The notes below the pieces were generated by a model, which made no database searches, was not told the DNA's origin, and saw only the letters and a program-made list of their open reading frames with translations. Below are positions 8,405-17,643 of a stretch of DNA of 51,095 bases, piece by piece. The stretch's first letter is position 1. The number at the start of each line of letters is the position of its first letter. Source of the stretch: Clostridiales bacterium (GTDB lineage: Bacteria; Bacillota; Clostridia; Lachnospirales; Lachnospiraceae); contig JAAYPT010000076.1 of assembly GCA_012519695.1 (NCBI GenBank), positions 1-51,095 of the forward strand, in the 5' to 3' direction. The position numbers and the translations under genes were made by a program.

Positions 8405-8447
8405 GGAAAAGTTATGTTGAATTTTGGTATTTATTGTTTACCAATTC

Positions 8448-8597
8448 TTATGTGCGTTTCTGCGGATTATAATTATTATATGCTAATCTTCTCATCTCTA
8501 TTTTATCTTCTTCTCTTACCTCATTATATTCAGAATTAACCAATAACCGTTTATTTCCTGTTTTTCTATATTCTATCATCATTTCAATGAAATTCAT
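8448..8597 (-). CDS. Candidate small protein, 49 residues
   Basis: Open frame from ATG at 8597 to TAA at 8448, giving a charged, soluble peptide that begins MNFIEMMIEYRK and ends NNYNPQKRT. A GGGAG lies 11 bases upstream, longer than ideal. A strong sigma-A promoter (8714-8742) points at it with a leader of about 110 bases. No family is recognised. It could be a real small protein, a regulatory-leader peptide or a gene remnant. Confidence 0.45.
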   Translation of the reverse strand: MNFIEMMIEYRKTGNKRLLVNSEYNEVREEDKIEMRRLAYNNYNPQKRT

Positions 8598-8713
8598 TTT
8601 TTACTTTTCTCCCATATTGGATAACTTACTGAATAAGTGACTTATCGAATGATAATCCCTATGATAAAATGATAAATCCCCTCACCCTATATTTATCCCT
8701 CAATTTCCTGTTT

Positions 8714-8742
8714 ATTGTAGTATTTTTGTAATATTTTGTCAA
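8714..8742 (-). promoter_or_regulatory. Strong promoter driving the 49-codon ORF
   Basis: Minus strand: perfect TTGACA (8737-8742), 17 bases, TACAAT (8714-8719). The region between it and the ORF (8598-8708) has repeated GATAA/TTATC units, including the palindrome ATAAGTGACTTAT at 8634-8646, so the leader RNA may fold. Confidence 0.65.
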
Positions 8743-8759
8743 CTCAAAATATTTGATAG

Positions 8760-8805
8760 CAAAAAAGCATTTATCAATATTATTACCTTTGACAAATGCT
8801 TTTTT
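8760..8805. terminator. Bidirectional terminator after the surface-protein pseudogene
   Basis: AAAAAAGCATTTATCAA pairs with TTTGACAAATGCTTTTTT around a short loop. It has A and T tracts on both sides, so it can act on either strand. It ends the minus-strand pseudogene whose stop is at 8813. Confidence 0.75.
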
Positions 8806-8812
8806 GTATTAC

Positions 8813-11620
8813 TTAAAGTCTTTCATCCGCTTTCTTTCTTTTAATTTTCACCATAGTTCCGAGCGTTACTAAGCCTATTCCAAACCAGCCTAAGAATGTT
8901 GAATCACCAGTCTTTACTACATTATTGTATTCTACTGTAATTTTTCTTTCTGCCGTTGCTGTATTTCCGGCATTATCACTAACACGATAAACAATCACAT
9001 AAGTTCCCGGTGTACGAATATCAAATTTTCCACTTATTTGTATTTTGTCTGTTAAATCTCCATCCACATCATCCAGTGCTGATACATCTTTTCGGACATC
9101 AAACGCTTCACCTACCTTTATTACCACATCCCCCGGTACTGTAAGAACAGGTGCTGTTATATCTTTATTTTCTGTGCCTTCTCTTTTTTCTAAGACTGTA
9201 ATATTTCTTGTTGCCTGTGCTTCATTTCCACTACTATCACTAACTGTATAATCAATCGTATACATTCCCGGTGTATGAATATCAAATGCTCCACTTGTCT
9301 TAATTGCAGAAGTCAAATCTCCGTCTCTATCATCTATTGCTGTAACACCATCCATTATTGTAAATTCTGCATCCTGCATTATTTCGTTTTTTTCCGGAAG
9401 TGTAATCACCGGTGCTGTAATATCCCGATTCAAGGAAAAATATCTTACATCCGTGCAAACTTTTCCTCCAAAATCATCTTTGATTTCTGCATACCAGCCA
9501 TAAACTCCATTGGTTGCATCCTTCCATGTATATTCTGCTTTGCTTCCGCTTTCAACATTCTCTACCTTTCCTATTACCTGATCTGTATACACATTTACAT
9601 CCAAATCCGTAGTAGATAATACTTTTTCCTTGGAAACAATTCCAAGCTCTTCAAAAGGTATTTCAAAGTCTTCTTCCCCTACAATCGCTTCTCCCCCCAG
9701 ATTACTATTATCCTTTGCATCATAATCATCTAATGACGGAGAATAAGTTCTTACAACAATTTGTTGTCCATCCAGATCAAAATGCATCAACCGCATATAG
9801 CCCATTCCACCTTCTGCAAGTCCTTGATAGTCAAAAAGCATTTGATACACATTGCGTTCCGCTATACCATCTCCATCATCATCAAAATGACTTACTACTG
9901 TCTGTGCATTATGATAATGTCCTGACAATACCATACATACATTCGGATTTTTTGAAACCACCTCATCATATACCCGTTGCGGTTCTTCTCCCAATCCACC
10001 ACTGGCTAATAAATATTCATGGAAATTCAAAATTGCCTTTCTTTCCGGATACTGGCTTAATACCTCATTCATCCAATCGATTTCTTCATCTTCAATTCCC
10101 CATCCGGTGTATAGCATGATAAAATCAATACCACCTACTGTAATCAAATCATAGTGCTGACGATTATCCTTATTATTTCCGCCATACCATGGTCTGTTCT
10201 CATAACGACTTGCTCCAAAATACTTGCAATAATTTGTATAATCTCCACTTAAATGTCCTACATCATGATTTCCTGCAAGAATACCATAAGGAATTCCTGC
10301 ATCATCCAATTTCTTATATGCATTATCTGCATTCTCCCACTCTGGAATCAGGGGTTCATCATCAATAATATCTCCATCATGGAATAAATACTGAATATTC
10401 ATTCTTGGCTGATTTGCAATAATCCAATCATGGATATCCAATTGATATTGATACTTTCCATCTACGTCTTTCTGAGGATTTCCAACATAATCTTCATTAT
10501 AATACTGGGTATCCGACTCAACTGCAAAGGTAAAATCATACTGATTTCTTGGTGTCTCTTTTTCATTTTCTGCTTTAACATTTGGATTATCTGATGGTAA
10601 TGCTGCTGCACCTTCTTCATATTGAATTGGTGTATACCCTTCTCCACTTTGAACCATTACCTTTACTTTTCCATTCTCAATATGGTCTTTCAGACTAATC
10701 AAAGCTGTCAATGACTTTTCGCCGTCTTCTTCTGTACTTTTTGTTTCCGCCAAATCCCATTTTCCTGTTACTACAGAATAAACATACAACTTCGTTTTCT
10801 CACTATTACTGTTTCCCTTCCATTTTACCTGAATCTGGTCATTTTCCGTTACCGTTTCTCCAACCTGAATTTCAAACTGTTGATACGGAAATCCGTTTAA
10901 CGTCTCTATTTTTTCCTGTGCCTTCACTTTTTCTCCTAAAAGCACTTCTCCTTTCCCGGCTATTCCTGCCGTATCAGAAACTCCTTGACTCATAGAAATA
11001 TTTTTATCTCCCAAAATATATCGCTCACCTTTTTTAAAGGTTACATTCATATTATCCTGTGTAGGATCTTGTACCATAACACTAAACACCGGATACTGAT
11101 TCAATTCCGTTCCTGCCTCCGGTGTGATTTCTGCCCCCACCTCAGCATTTTCTTCTGGAATCGTAAATTTCACATTTTGACTACTAGCATTTTCACAATA
11201 ATCAACAGCATTCAATTCAAGAAGATGTTCTCCTGCTGTCATTTCTAATGAACGAAATTCATATGGAAGTTCTATTTTCTTTCCATCCAGCTTAGCAGTC
11301 ACTGATGAAACTCCTGAACCTTCTTCTACGAAAGACGGCTCAATTGTATAAGTTCCTTTACATACTTCTCCATCAGTGATATTGGAAATGATTTCCGCTG
11401 GTGTATTATCTACATGTACCGTCAATCTACGTTCCTCTCCCCCAGCTTTTGCTGTGAACACATGTTCTCCATCTGCAAGGGTATTGGTATCCACATCATA
11501 ACGAATTGCCTGATAAGCGGCATCCGGTGCAGTAAATTTAGCATGAAGAATTTCTATTTTTCCTGCTGAATCCCCCATATTTATAATCGTCTCCGGATTT
11601 TCATACCCTTTTGCGCGCAA
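8813..11620 (-). CDS. C-terminal fragment: calcineurin-like phosphoesterase, Ig-like repeats, wall-anchor tail
   Basis: Fragment of 935 residues from a TTG with no ribosome site. Ig-like sequence is followed by a metallophosphatase domain (about 361-640) with SDTQ, HDGDIIDD, AGNHD (449-453), NFHEY and SGHYH (566-570), a complete set of metal-ligand motifs. Two DUF5011-like domains follow, each starting DITAPV and containing DRDGDLT or DVDGDLT. The tail has VVKTGDS, a hydrophobic span and KIKRKKADERL, resembling a sortase signal but lacking a canonical LPxTG. It is preserved downstream of the lesions. Confidence 0.75.
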   Translation of the reverse strand: MRAKGYENPETIINMGDSAGKIEILHAKFTAPDAAYQAIRYDVDTNTLADGEHVFTAKAGGEERRLTVHVDNTPAEIISNITDGEVCKGTYTIEPSFVEEGSGVSSVTAKLDGKKIELPYEFRSLEMTAGEHLLELNAVDYCENASSQNVKFTIPEENAEVGAEITPEAGTELNQYPVFSVMVQDPTQDNMNVTFKKGERYILGDKNISMSQGVSDTAGIAGKGEVLLGEKVKAQEKIETLNGFPYQQFEIQVGETVTENDQIQVKWKGNSNSEKTKLYVYSVVTGKWDLAETKSTEEDGEKSLTALISLKDHIENGKVKVMVQSGEGYTPIQYEEGAAALPSDNPNVKAENEKETPRNQYDFTFAVESDTQYYNEDYVGNPQKDVDGKYQYQLDIHDWIIANQPRMNIQYLFHDGDIIDDEPLIPEWENADNAYKKLDDAGIPYGILAGNHDVGHLSGDYTNYCKYFGASRYENRPWYGGNNKDNRQHYDLITVGGIDFIMLYTGWGIEDEEIDWMNEVLSQYPERKAILNFHEYLLASGGLGEEPQRVYDEVVSKNPNVCMVLSGHYHNAQTVVSHFDDDGDGIAERNVYQMLFDYQGLAEGGMGYMRLMHFDLDGQQIVVRTYSPSLDDYDAKDNSNLGGEAIVGEEDFEIPFEELGIVSKEKVLSTTDLDVNVYTDQVIGKVENVESGSKAEYTWKDATNGVYGWYAEIKDDFGGKVCTDVRYFSLNRDITAPVITLPEKNEIMQDAEFTIMDGVTAIDDRDGDLTSAIKTSGAFDIHTPGMYTIDYTVSDSSGNEAQATRNITVLEKREGTENKDITAPVLTVPGDVVIKVGEAFDVRKDVSALDDVDGDLTDKIQISGKFDIRTPGTYVIVYRVSDNAGNTATAERKITVEYNNVVKTGDSTFLGWFGIGLVTLGTMVKIKRKKADERL

Positions 11621-11626
11621 TGTTCT

Positions 11627-12382
11627 TCAATCCGGTAATACAAGACGTATGTTTTTCACTACAAAATCGTCATTATTTTCTTCATTGTGTTCTAACGGAT
11701 TTGCCTTATTTCCTGCATGAATATCAATGGTCAGGCTATCTCCTTTTACAAAATAAGAAGCATCCACATCATATCCTACGGTTGCCCAATTTTCATAAGT
11801 TCCCTCATTAAAAATTCCAATCACATTATCTCCAATCGCAATTGCATTTTTAAAAAATGTATCTGTTTGACTCACATCAATTAAAATTTTTGCGTTTCCC
11901 GCAATAGAACTTACAGTCTCTGCTGTTATATCCTTTTCATCTAACAAAAACTGATCTCCTGTAGTTATAATTGAAGTTTCCCCTGATAGATACTGGTTAT
12001 CTTCAGATTTATACTGATTTTTTTCCATTTCAAATCGCAATGTATCTTCTTGTGAACTTGTAGAAGTTATTCTTTTTTCCTCAGTTACTACTGCATGGAA
12101 ACCATCACTAATGATAAATCTATAATCAAAATACTTCTTTCCATACAAATCTACTGCTTCCATACTTTTCTGGAAAACATCACTATCTCCATTCTTCAAT
12201 AAATTGTAGTTTTCATACTCTTCCATTGTATTATCTTTTACTTGAAGCACTACACGTTTAACAGAACCCATACTGGAAGATGCCTGTACTGAAAACGTCA
12301 CTCCCTCGTCATTTTGAAACTCTGCCACTGTCTGATTATTAATTGTTGGCTCCTCATCCGGTATGTGAACCTCTGCATGCAT
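11627..12382 (-). CDS. Middle fragment of the disrupted surface protein
   Basis: Fragment of 251 residues with no named domain; it looks like beta-rich linker or Ig-like sequence (FSVQASSSMGSVKRVVLQVKD). It begins at the frameshift and ends at TGA 11627-11629. Its ATG has no ribosome site, so it would not be translated independently unless by recoding. Confidence 0.6.
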   Translation of the reverse strand: MHAEVHIPDEEPTINNQTVAEFQNDEGVTFSVQASSSMGSVKRVVLQVKDNTMEEYENYNLLKNGDSDVFQKSMEAVDLYGKKYFDYRFIISDGFHAVVTEEKRITSTSSQEDTLRFEMEKNQYKSEDNQYLSGETSIITTGDQFLLDEKDITAETVSSIAGNAKILIDVSQTDTFFKNAIAIGDNVIGIFNEGTYENWATVGYDVDASYFVKGDSLTIDIHAGNKANPLEHNEENNDDFVVKNIRLVLPD

Positions 12383-13920
12383 TGACTTTCTTCCGCAGTA
12401 ACAACACCCGGAGTCGGTTCTGCATCATTTGCAAGCATAAGAGTCTTATTGGAAATAGCATCATAACGGTAAGTAATTCCTTTATCCGCATGTGGGTCTT
12501 TTACACCTGCCACCATATTATACGCAACAAAATCTACCTGTTCTTTTGTTCTTGTAGTAAGACGAAGTGCTCTTGCACTGCCATTTGCCATTCCTCCATT
12601 ATGAATTTCAAACAAATTTTTATTTAACTCTAAGTTCGTGTTAAACTTCTTATTAAAATCCTCCGTTGTCAACTCATCATTTTTACCATTTTTTATCCAT
12701 AAAACAATTGTCTTTCCCGGCTCTAACTTCAATTCTTTCTCCGGTGCAAACCAAACCACATCACTTGCCTCTCCATTGTCCGGATAATTATAGTACAGAC
12801 TATAATCTTGTAAATCTAATGTCTGGTCTGAATTATTATATAATTCTATGTACTCATAAGCATCTGCACCATTAATATTACTGGAATCAGGCATAATTTC
12901 ACTAATTACAATCGGCGGTATCTTTGTTTTATCTACTGCTGTAGTTGAGATTGTAACTGTTTTATCTGTTGTTTTCTTTTCTGTCACGCCATCTGAAAAT
13001 TCCGTATAATAAGAGAACCCGCTCTTACCTGCCATTTCTGTCCATTTCAAACTCCCCTCATATCCATTTTCCGTTTTCTTCATAAGAATCTTTTTATATT
13101 CTTCTTCGCCTGAAAACTTTACATACAGGTATGCAGTCTGAACCATATTATTTCCAGTTGCTTTCCCCATTACTTTCCACTCTTCCCCCTGATTTACATA
13201 AAGTACCGCTTCACTGGAAACTGATAACGTAGATGGATTTTGAAACTGATAGGTTTCTGTGGGTATCTGGTCTGCATTAACTTCTCCCGGTATTGCTTTA
13301 TACTCATATCCTAATCTTGTTTCTTTCTTTTCCCCCAACTGATATGCAAAACAAATTCCACCGTTTTTTCCCGAAGCAGCATTTCCTTGTAACTTTACTG
13401 CCTTTACATTCCCATCATTATAAGTTATATCTACTAATTCTTCCCCCGTCCTTGTTTCCAGTTTCAATGTACGTTCTTTTGAATTATGAAGTCCACCGCT
13501 ATGTATCGTAGCAAGATTTCTTCCGATTTCAAGATTGGTACCATAATAGGTATTAAATTCTTCCGCTGTACAATCCTTGTTCCCATCATTAATAATCCAT
13601 AATACTACTGTTTTCCCCGGTTCTATCGTAATCCCACTCTGATCCGGACTCCAAATATCTCCATTATAAATTAATTCATATTGATCCAATTGAATTATTT
13701 GATTGCTTGTATTGTATAGTTCCACATACTCCCAGGCATCTGCCCCATTTACATTATCTGTATCTGCTACGATTTCTGTAATTATAACTGGAGTTTTCAT
13801 ATTTTCTGAACTTCCTGCCGCATGAACATTGTCCGGCAAAAATGATATCAAGATTGTTGCCATACTTACAATTACTATACCTTTACGCAATGTCTTTTTT
13901 TCGTTTTTCCGTTTTTTCAT
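12298..13920 (-). CDS. N-terminal fragment: signal peptide and two lamin-tail domains
   Basis: Fragment of 540 residues. A basic start and hydrophobic stretch (IVIVSMATILISFLP) ending near VHAAG form a secretion signal. Two lamin-tail domains follow (about residues 45-165 and 335-460), each with the pattern of ADAWEYVELYN or ADAYEYIELYN, PGKTVVLWI, a TNLE..NL motif and TRT. They are thought to be surface beta-sandwich modules. The last 25 or so residues after EESQ are out-of-frame sequence. The ATG at 13920 has GAGGAG upstream. Confidence 0.75.
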   Translation of the reverse strand: MKKRKNEKKTLRKGIVIVSMATILISFLPDNVHAAGSSENMKTPVIITEIVADTDNVNGADAWEYVELYNTSNQIIQLDQYELIYNGDIWSPDQSGITIEPGKTVVLWIINDGNKDCTAEEFNTYYGTNLEIGRNLATIHSGGLHNSKERTLKLETRTGEELVDITYNDGNVKAVKLQGNAASGKNGGICFAYQLGEKKETRLGYEYKAIPGEVNADQIPTETYQFQNPSTLSVSSEAVLYVNQGEEWKVMGKATGNNMVQTAYLYVKFSGEEEYKKILMKKTENGYEGSLKWTEMAGKSGFSYYTEFSDGVTEKKTTDKTVTISTTAVDKTKIPPIVISEIMPDSSNINGADAYEYIELYNNSDQTLDLQDYSLYYNYPDNGEASDVVWFAPEKELKLEPGKTIVLWIKNGKNDELTTEDFNKKFNTNLELNKNLFEIHNGGMANGSARALRLTTRTKEQVDFVAYNMVAGVKDPHADKGITYRYDAISNKTLMLANDAEPTPGVVTAEESQCMQRFTYRMRSQQLIIRQWQSFKMTRE

Positions 13921-14039
13921 AAAAAATAGTTCTCCTCTATTCTAAATTGTTGTCACCAGCTTTTAGAATAAAAGAAGAACTGTTTTTCTACTACCGTTTT
14001 TTTGTAATTTTCATGTAAAATTACAGTAATTTGAGAACA

Positions 14040-14237
14040 CTACTCTACTACCACAGCTTCAAATCCCAAATCATCTAATGTTTCAATGGCTGTTTTTACG
14101 CAGTGCTCGCATCCATCAATGCTTACTGTTTTTTCTGCTAAATTTACCTCATGAGTAATTCCCGCTGCATCTAATGCTTTATTGATTCTCTCCACACATT
14201 TTTCACAATGCATATCTTCTGCTTTTAATACTGTCAT
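14040..14237 (-). CDS. copZ: CopZ-like copper chaperone
   Basis: Heavy-metal-associated domain protein of 65 residues that should pass Cu(I) to CopA. The metal site is MHCEKC (C11, C14). A second CxxC pair (GCEHC, C43 and C46) is unusual for this small fold. The ATG at 14237 has AGGAGG upstream; the longer open frame starting at 14297 runs into csoR and is discarded. It is third in copA-csoR-copZ, 29 bases after csoR. Confidence 0.85.
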   Translation of the reverse strand: MTVLKAEDMHCEKCVERINKALDAAGITHEVNLAEKTVSIDGCEHCVKTAIETLDDLGFEAVVVE

Positions 14238-14266
14238 TTTTCTTCCTCCTAATATTTTACATTCTA

Positions 14267-14587
14267 TTACTTCATCAGCTTTTGAATTGTGCTGCAAAGT
14301 TCATCTACTACTTCTTCATTTCCTGCTTTAATATTTTCTACCACACAAGATTTAATATGCTCTGAAAGCAAACACTTTGAAAAACTGTTCAATGCAGACT
14401 GTATCGCCGATACCTGTGTTAAAATATCTACGCAGTAACGATTGTCTTCCACCATTGCTTTTACTCCTCGAACCTGTCCTTCGATTCGGTTCAGCCGGTG
14501 AACCATATCCTTAATTTCTTTTGAGCTACGTTCTTTTTTCTTCTCGCAGCAACAACACTCCTTGGTGCAATCTACTTCTTTTTCCAT
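14267..14587 (-). CDS. csoR: CsoR-family copper-sensing repressor
   Basis: Four-helix DUF156 repressor released from DNA when Cu(I) binds. In 106 residues the Cys-His-Cys copper ligands are visible at C52, H77 and C81 (RYC...SEHIKSC), along with the family's HRLNRIEGQVRG motif. The N-terminus adds an unusual cysteine cluster (C7, CCCC at 11-14). The ATG at 14587 has AAAGGA upstream. It follows copA by 23 bases and presumably acts at the operator 16887-16905. Confidence 0.9.
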   Translation of the reverse strand: MEKEVDCTKECCCCEKKKERSSKEIKDMVHRLNRIEGQVRGVKAMVEDNRYCVDILTQVSAIQSALNSFSKCLLSEHIKSCVVENIKAGNEEVVDELCSTIQKLMK

Positions 14588-14610
14588 CTGTTGTTTCCTT
14601 TCTCGCCAAA

Positions 14611-16872
14611 CTATTTTTCCAAGTTCAATCTGCGTAAACGCAATGCATTTCCCACTACACACACAGAACTAAAGGACATTGCAAGTCCGCCTAACATTGG
14701 GCTTAATAATGGACCTCCAAAGATATACAATACGCCTGCGGCTACCGGAATTCCTAAGCTGTTATAGAAAAATGCCCAGAAAAGATTTTCCTTAATATTG
14801 CGAATTGTTCCTCTACTTAATTTTACTGCTTTATAAACATCTTGTAAATCAGATTTCATCAAAACCACGTCACTAGACTCTAAAGCAATATCGCTTCCGT
14901 TTCCATTTGCCACTCCTACATCTGCCTGTACTAATGCGGGAGCATCATTAATTCCATCTCCAGCCATTACCACTTTTTTGCCTTGTTGCTGCAATTCTAC
15001 CACAATTCTTGCCTTATCTTGTGGAAGTACCTCTGCAATCACCTGATTTACTCCTACTTCTGCACCTATAAACTCTGCTGCTGCCTGATTATCGCCTGTC
15101 AGCATAATTACTTCCATTCCTGCTTTTTGCAAACTGTGAATTGCTTCTTTGCTACTAGCCTTTACCGTATCAGACACTACAATAACACCTTCTGTTTTTC
15201 CATTTAGTACTACAAACATTGGTGTTTGTCCCTTTTTAGCACAACTTGTAGCCGCTTCTTCCAATTTAGAAATATCTTGCTTTTGTTCTTCCATAAAGCG
15301 TCGGTTTCCAATAGAAACCGCGATATTCTGATATTTTGCCTGAATACCTCTTCCGCTTACTGCCTCAAAATCACTCACATTTTCAGCAACTTCATTTCCA
15401 AGTAACGCATGCTCTTTTCCGTAATCTACCATTGCCTGTGCCAGAGGATGCTCTGAAAGTCGTTCACAGGCTGCTGCTATTTTCATTAATTCATCCTTTG
15501 CATAGTTACCATTTTCTGAAAGAATAATTTCCACAACCTTTGGTTTTCCCTCTGTAATGGTTCCTGTCTTATCCAATACAACCGCATTGGTATTCTGCAA
15601 TACTTCCAATGCCTCTCCACTTCGGAATAAAATTCCATGGTTTGCACCTAATCCAGTTCCTACCATAATAGCAGTTGGTGTTGCCAATCCAAGGGCACAC
15701 GGACACGCAATAACTAACACCGATACAAAAATATTCAATATAAATGCTGTATCTTTTCCTGCTAAAAACCATCCAAATGCAGCAAATACTGCAATCGCCA
15801 TAACAACCGGTACAAAATACCCTGCTACCGTATCTGCCAGTTTGGATATTGGTGCTTTCTTTCCCTGTGCTTCTTCAATCATTTGAATAATCTTAGAAAG
15901 TGTAGTGTCTTCTCCGGTTCTTGTTACCTTCATCTGCATGGTACCATTATAGTTCATACTTCCACCGATAACTTCATCACCCATATGCTTTTCTACCGGA
16001 ATGCTCTCTCCTGTCAACATGGACTCGTCTACGGAACTTTCTCCGGAGACTACCTCACCGTCTAATGGTATTTTACTGCCCGGCTTAATTAACAGAATCT
16101 CTCCTTCTGTAATTTCATCCGTAGGTACTTCTACTTCTTCTCCATCACGAATTAAGATAGAAGTATCCGGTGCCAATGCTATTAACTTACGAATTGCTTC
16201 TGAAGTTTTTCCTTTACTTCGGCTCTCCATGTATTTTCCCAGCATAATCAATGTAATTACAATTGCTGCTGACTCATAGTACAAATGGTGAACTGCATGT
16301 TCATTGCCTGGAATCTGTATGGTCATCACAAGACTATATAAGAATGCACTTCCTGTTCCAATTGCTACTAAGGAATCCATATTAGGATGTCCGCGAAACA
16401 AGGTCTTAAATCCTACGGTATAGAATTTCCATCCACATATCATTACTGCTGCCGCTAATACTAATTGAGCAAGTGCAAAATTCATGGGATGCATCATCAT
16501 ATCCAAAAATCCTGGTAACGGAAGTGCCACTGGTAACATATGTCCCATGGAAATATAGAGAAGCGGAACAGAAAAAATTGCCGCTGCAATTAAACGATTA
16601 CGTTTCTCTTTTACTTCCTTTAATTCCTGTGTACCAAATTCATCTGCATTTTCTGCATCAATATCCTTTGGCTCAAATCCAGCCTTGGTAATCTTATTTT
16701 TAATATCGGAAAGCTTTACCTTATCTGTATCATAGATAATATGGGCTCTTCGTGTGGTAAGATTCACATCACATGTCTCTACACCATCTAATTTTCTGGT
16801 AACACGCTCCACTGCTGCTGAACAGGAAGCACAAGTCATTCCGTTTACTTCTAAGTAGATATCTTTTTTCAT
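14611..16872 (-). CDS. copA: Copper-translocating P-type ATPase
   Basis: P1B-type pump exporting Cu(I) across the membrane. In 753 residues there is one N-terminal HMA domain (GMTCASC, C14/C17), the actuator TGES (287-290), the transmembrane CPC (390-392), the phosphorylated D434 in DKTGT, and the hinge GDGINDAP. The ATG at 16872 follows GGAGG; the longer frame to 16959 would run through the operator and promoter and is rejected. First gene of the copper operon. Confidence 0.95.
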   Translation of the reverse strand: MKKDIYLEVNGMTCASCSAAVERVTRKLDGVETCDVNLTTRRAHIIYDTDKVKLSDIKNKITKAGFEPKDIDAENADEFGTQELKEVKEKRNRLIAAAIFSVPLLYISMGHMLPVALPLPGFLDMMMHPMNFALAQLVLAAAVMICGWKFYTVGFKTLFRGHPNMDSLVAIGTGSAFLYSLVMTIQIPGNEHAVHHLYYESAAIVITLIMLGKYMESRSKGKTSEAIRKLIALAPDTSILIRDGEEVEVPTDEITEGEILLIKPGSKIPLDGEVVSGESSVDESMLTGESIPVEKHMGDEVIGGSMNYNGTMQMKVTRTGEDTTLSKIIQMIEEAQGKKAPISKLADTVAGYFVPVVMAIAVFAAFGWFLAGKDTAFILNIFVSVLVIACPCALGLATPTAIMVGTGLGANHGILFRSGEALEVLQNTNAVVLDKTGTITEGKPKVVEIILSENGNYAKDELMKIAAACERLSEHPLAQAMVDYGKEHALLGNEVAENVSDFEAVSGRGIQAKYQNIAVSIGNRRFMEEQKQDISKLEEAATSCAKKGQTPMFVVLNGKTEGVIVVSDTVKASSKEAIHSLQKAGMEVIMLTGDNQAAAEFIGAEVGVNQVIAEVLPQDKARIVVELQQQGKKVVMAGDGINDAPALVQADVGVANGNGSDIALESSDVVLMKSDLQDVYKAVKLSRGTIRNIKENLFWAFFYNSLGIPVAAGVLYIFGGPLLSPMLGGLAMSFSSVCVVGNALRLRRLNLEK

Positions 16873-16886
16873 TTCAAAGCCTCCTT

Positions 16887-16905
16887 CATACCCCAATGGG
16901 GTATG
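16887..16905. promoter_or_regulatory. CsoR-type operator of the copper operon
   Basis: Inverted repeat CATACCCC-AAT-GGGGTATG, the G/C-tract palindrome typical of CsoR sites. It sits at the expected transcription start, three bases after the -10 box, so bound repressor would block RNA polymerase. Confidence 0.85.
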
Positions 16906-16908
16906 TAT

Positions 16909-16937
16909 ATCATAAAACATTCTATTCCACTTGTCAA
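16909..16937 (-). promoter_or_regulatory. Promoter of copA-csoR-copZ
   Basis: Minus strand: perfect TTGACA (16932-16937), 17 bases, TATGAT (16909-16914), directly before the CsoR-type operator. Confidence 0.85.
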
Positions 16938-16988
16938 TATTTTTTATTATACACCGCATTGTTACAATTTTCCTTTTTACAATTTCTA

Positions 16989-17017
16989 TTGTATTTTCAT
17001 GACTTAGTGTCTATAAT
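16989..17017 (+). promoter_or_regulatory. Promoter of the XRE-potABCD operon
   Basis: TTGTAT (16989-16994), 17 bases, TATAAT (17012-17017), about 75 bases before the regulator's start codon. The AT-rich leader between them shows no recognised riboswitch. Confidence 0.6.
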
Positions 17018-17092
17018 ATATTTTGCTTTGTTTATTATTATTAAACTCAGAATATATTATTAGTTTTATTTTTACAGAAAGGATGAACAAAG

Positions 17093-17632
17093 ATGGATAT
17101 TGGACATCGTATGAAAGAACTGCGTATTCAATATGGACTTACCCAGCAGGAACTGGCTGACCGCAGTGAGCTTTCTAAGGGATTTATCTCCCAATTGGAA
17201 CGTAATCTTACCTCTCCTTCTATTAGTACGCTATTAGACATTATTCAATGTCTTGGCACCACTCCTTCTGAGTTTTTTACAGACGAAGAACCGGAACAAC
17301 TGATTTTTCGACAGGAAGATTATTTCGAGAAGGAAAACAAACCTCTAGGCAGTACTACGAAATGGTTAATTCCCAATGCACAGAAAAATGCCATGGAGCC
17401 TATTCTTATGACATTACGTCCGGGAAGTTCTTCTGATACTCATCTTCCCCATGAAGCAGAAGAATTTGGCTATGTGCTAAAGGGCAGTATCAAATTACAC
17501 TACGGTTCCCGCTCTTCTATTGTAAAAACCGGGGAAAGTTTTTATTTTAAATCTGGGAAAAAACATTATATTGAAAATTACGGCAACAGGGAGTCTACAA
17601 TTCTTTGGATTACTACTCCCCCAAGCTTTTAG
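17093..17632 (+). CDS. XRE-cupin transcriptional regulator of the pot operon
   Basis: Regulator of 179 residues: an N-terminal helix-turn-helix ([20 protein letters not shown], residues 7-26, continuing [12 protein letters not shown]) and a C-terminal cupin with [14 protein letters not shown] and GESFYF. This PuuR-like architecture commonly precedes potABCD in Firmicutes and is expected to sense polyamines or a metabolite. The start has AAAGGA upstream. Eleven bases separate its stop from potA, so it is probably autoregulated with the transporter. Confidence 0.85.
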   Translation: MDIGHRMKELRIQYGLTQQELADRSELSKGFISQLERNLTSPSISTLLDIIQCLGTTPSEFFTDEEPEQLIFRQEDYFEKENKPLGSTTKWLIPNAQKNAMEPILMTLRPGSSSDTHLPHEAEEFGYVLKGSIKLHYGSRSSIVKTGESFYFKSGKKHYIENYGNRESTILWITTPPSF

Positions 17633-17643
17633 GAGGAACTTCC

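Larger units (their letters stand above)
8813..13920 (-). pseudogene. Large lamin-tail/metallophosphatase surface protein, disrupted
   Basis: One ancestral gene of about 1,700 codons is now three open frames. The first (13920-12298) has the signal peptide and two lamin-tail domains; it loses frame near 12382-12390, where adding one base (or a further TGCA unit) restores continuity into the second frame (12382-11627). That ends at a lone TGA (11627-11629), and reading continues in the same frame into the third segment; GGA to TGA would explain it. Domain order is continuous, ending in a cell-wall-type tail. Assembly errors or recoding are possible alternatives, but two independent lesions favour decay. 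Confidence 0.8.

Noticed and set aside
11627-11629. In-frame TGA read as selenocysteine
   Set aside because: No SECIS-like hairpin follows and the position is not redox-active; a GGA-to-TGA nonsense change explains it better.
14004-14024. Hairpin GTAATTTT-CATGT-AAAATTAC between copZ and the pseudogene
   Set aside because: No T tract follows in the minus-strand direction, so it is not convincing as a terminator.
14238-14297. N-terminal extension of the CopZ gene
   Set aside because: It overlaps csoR's 3' end and lies upstream of the AGGAGG site used by the ATG at 14237.
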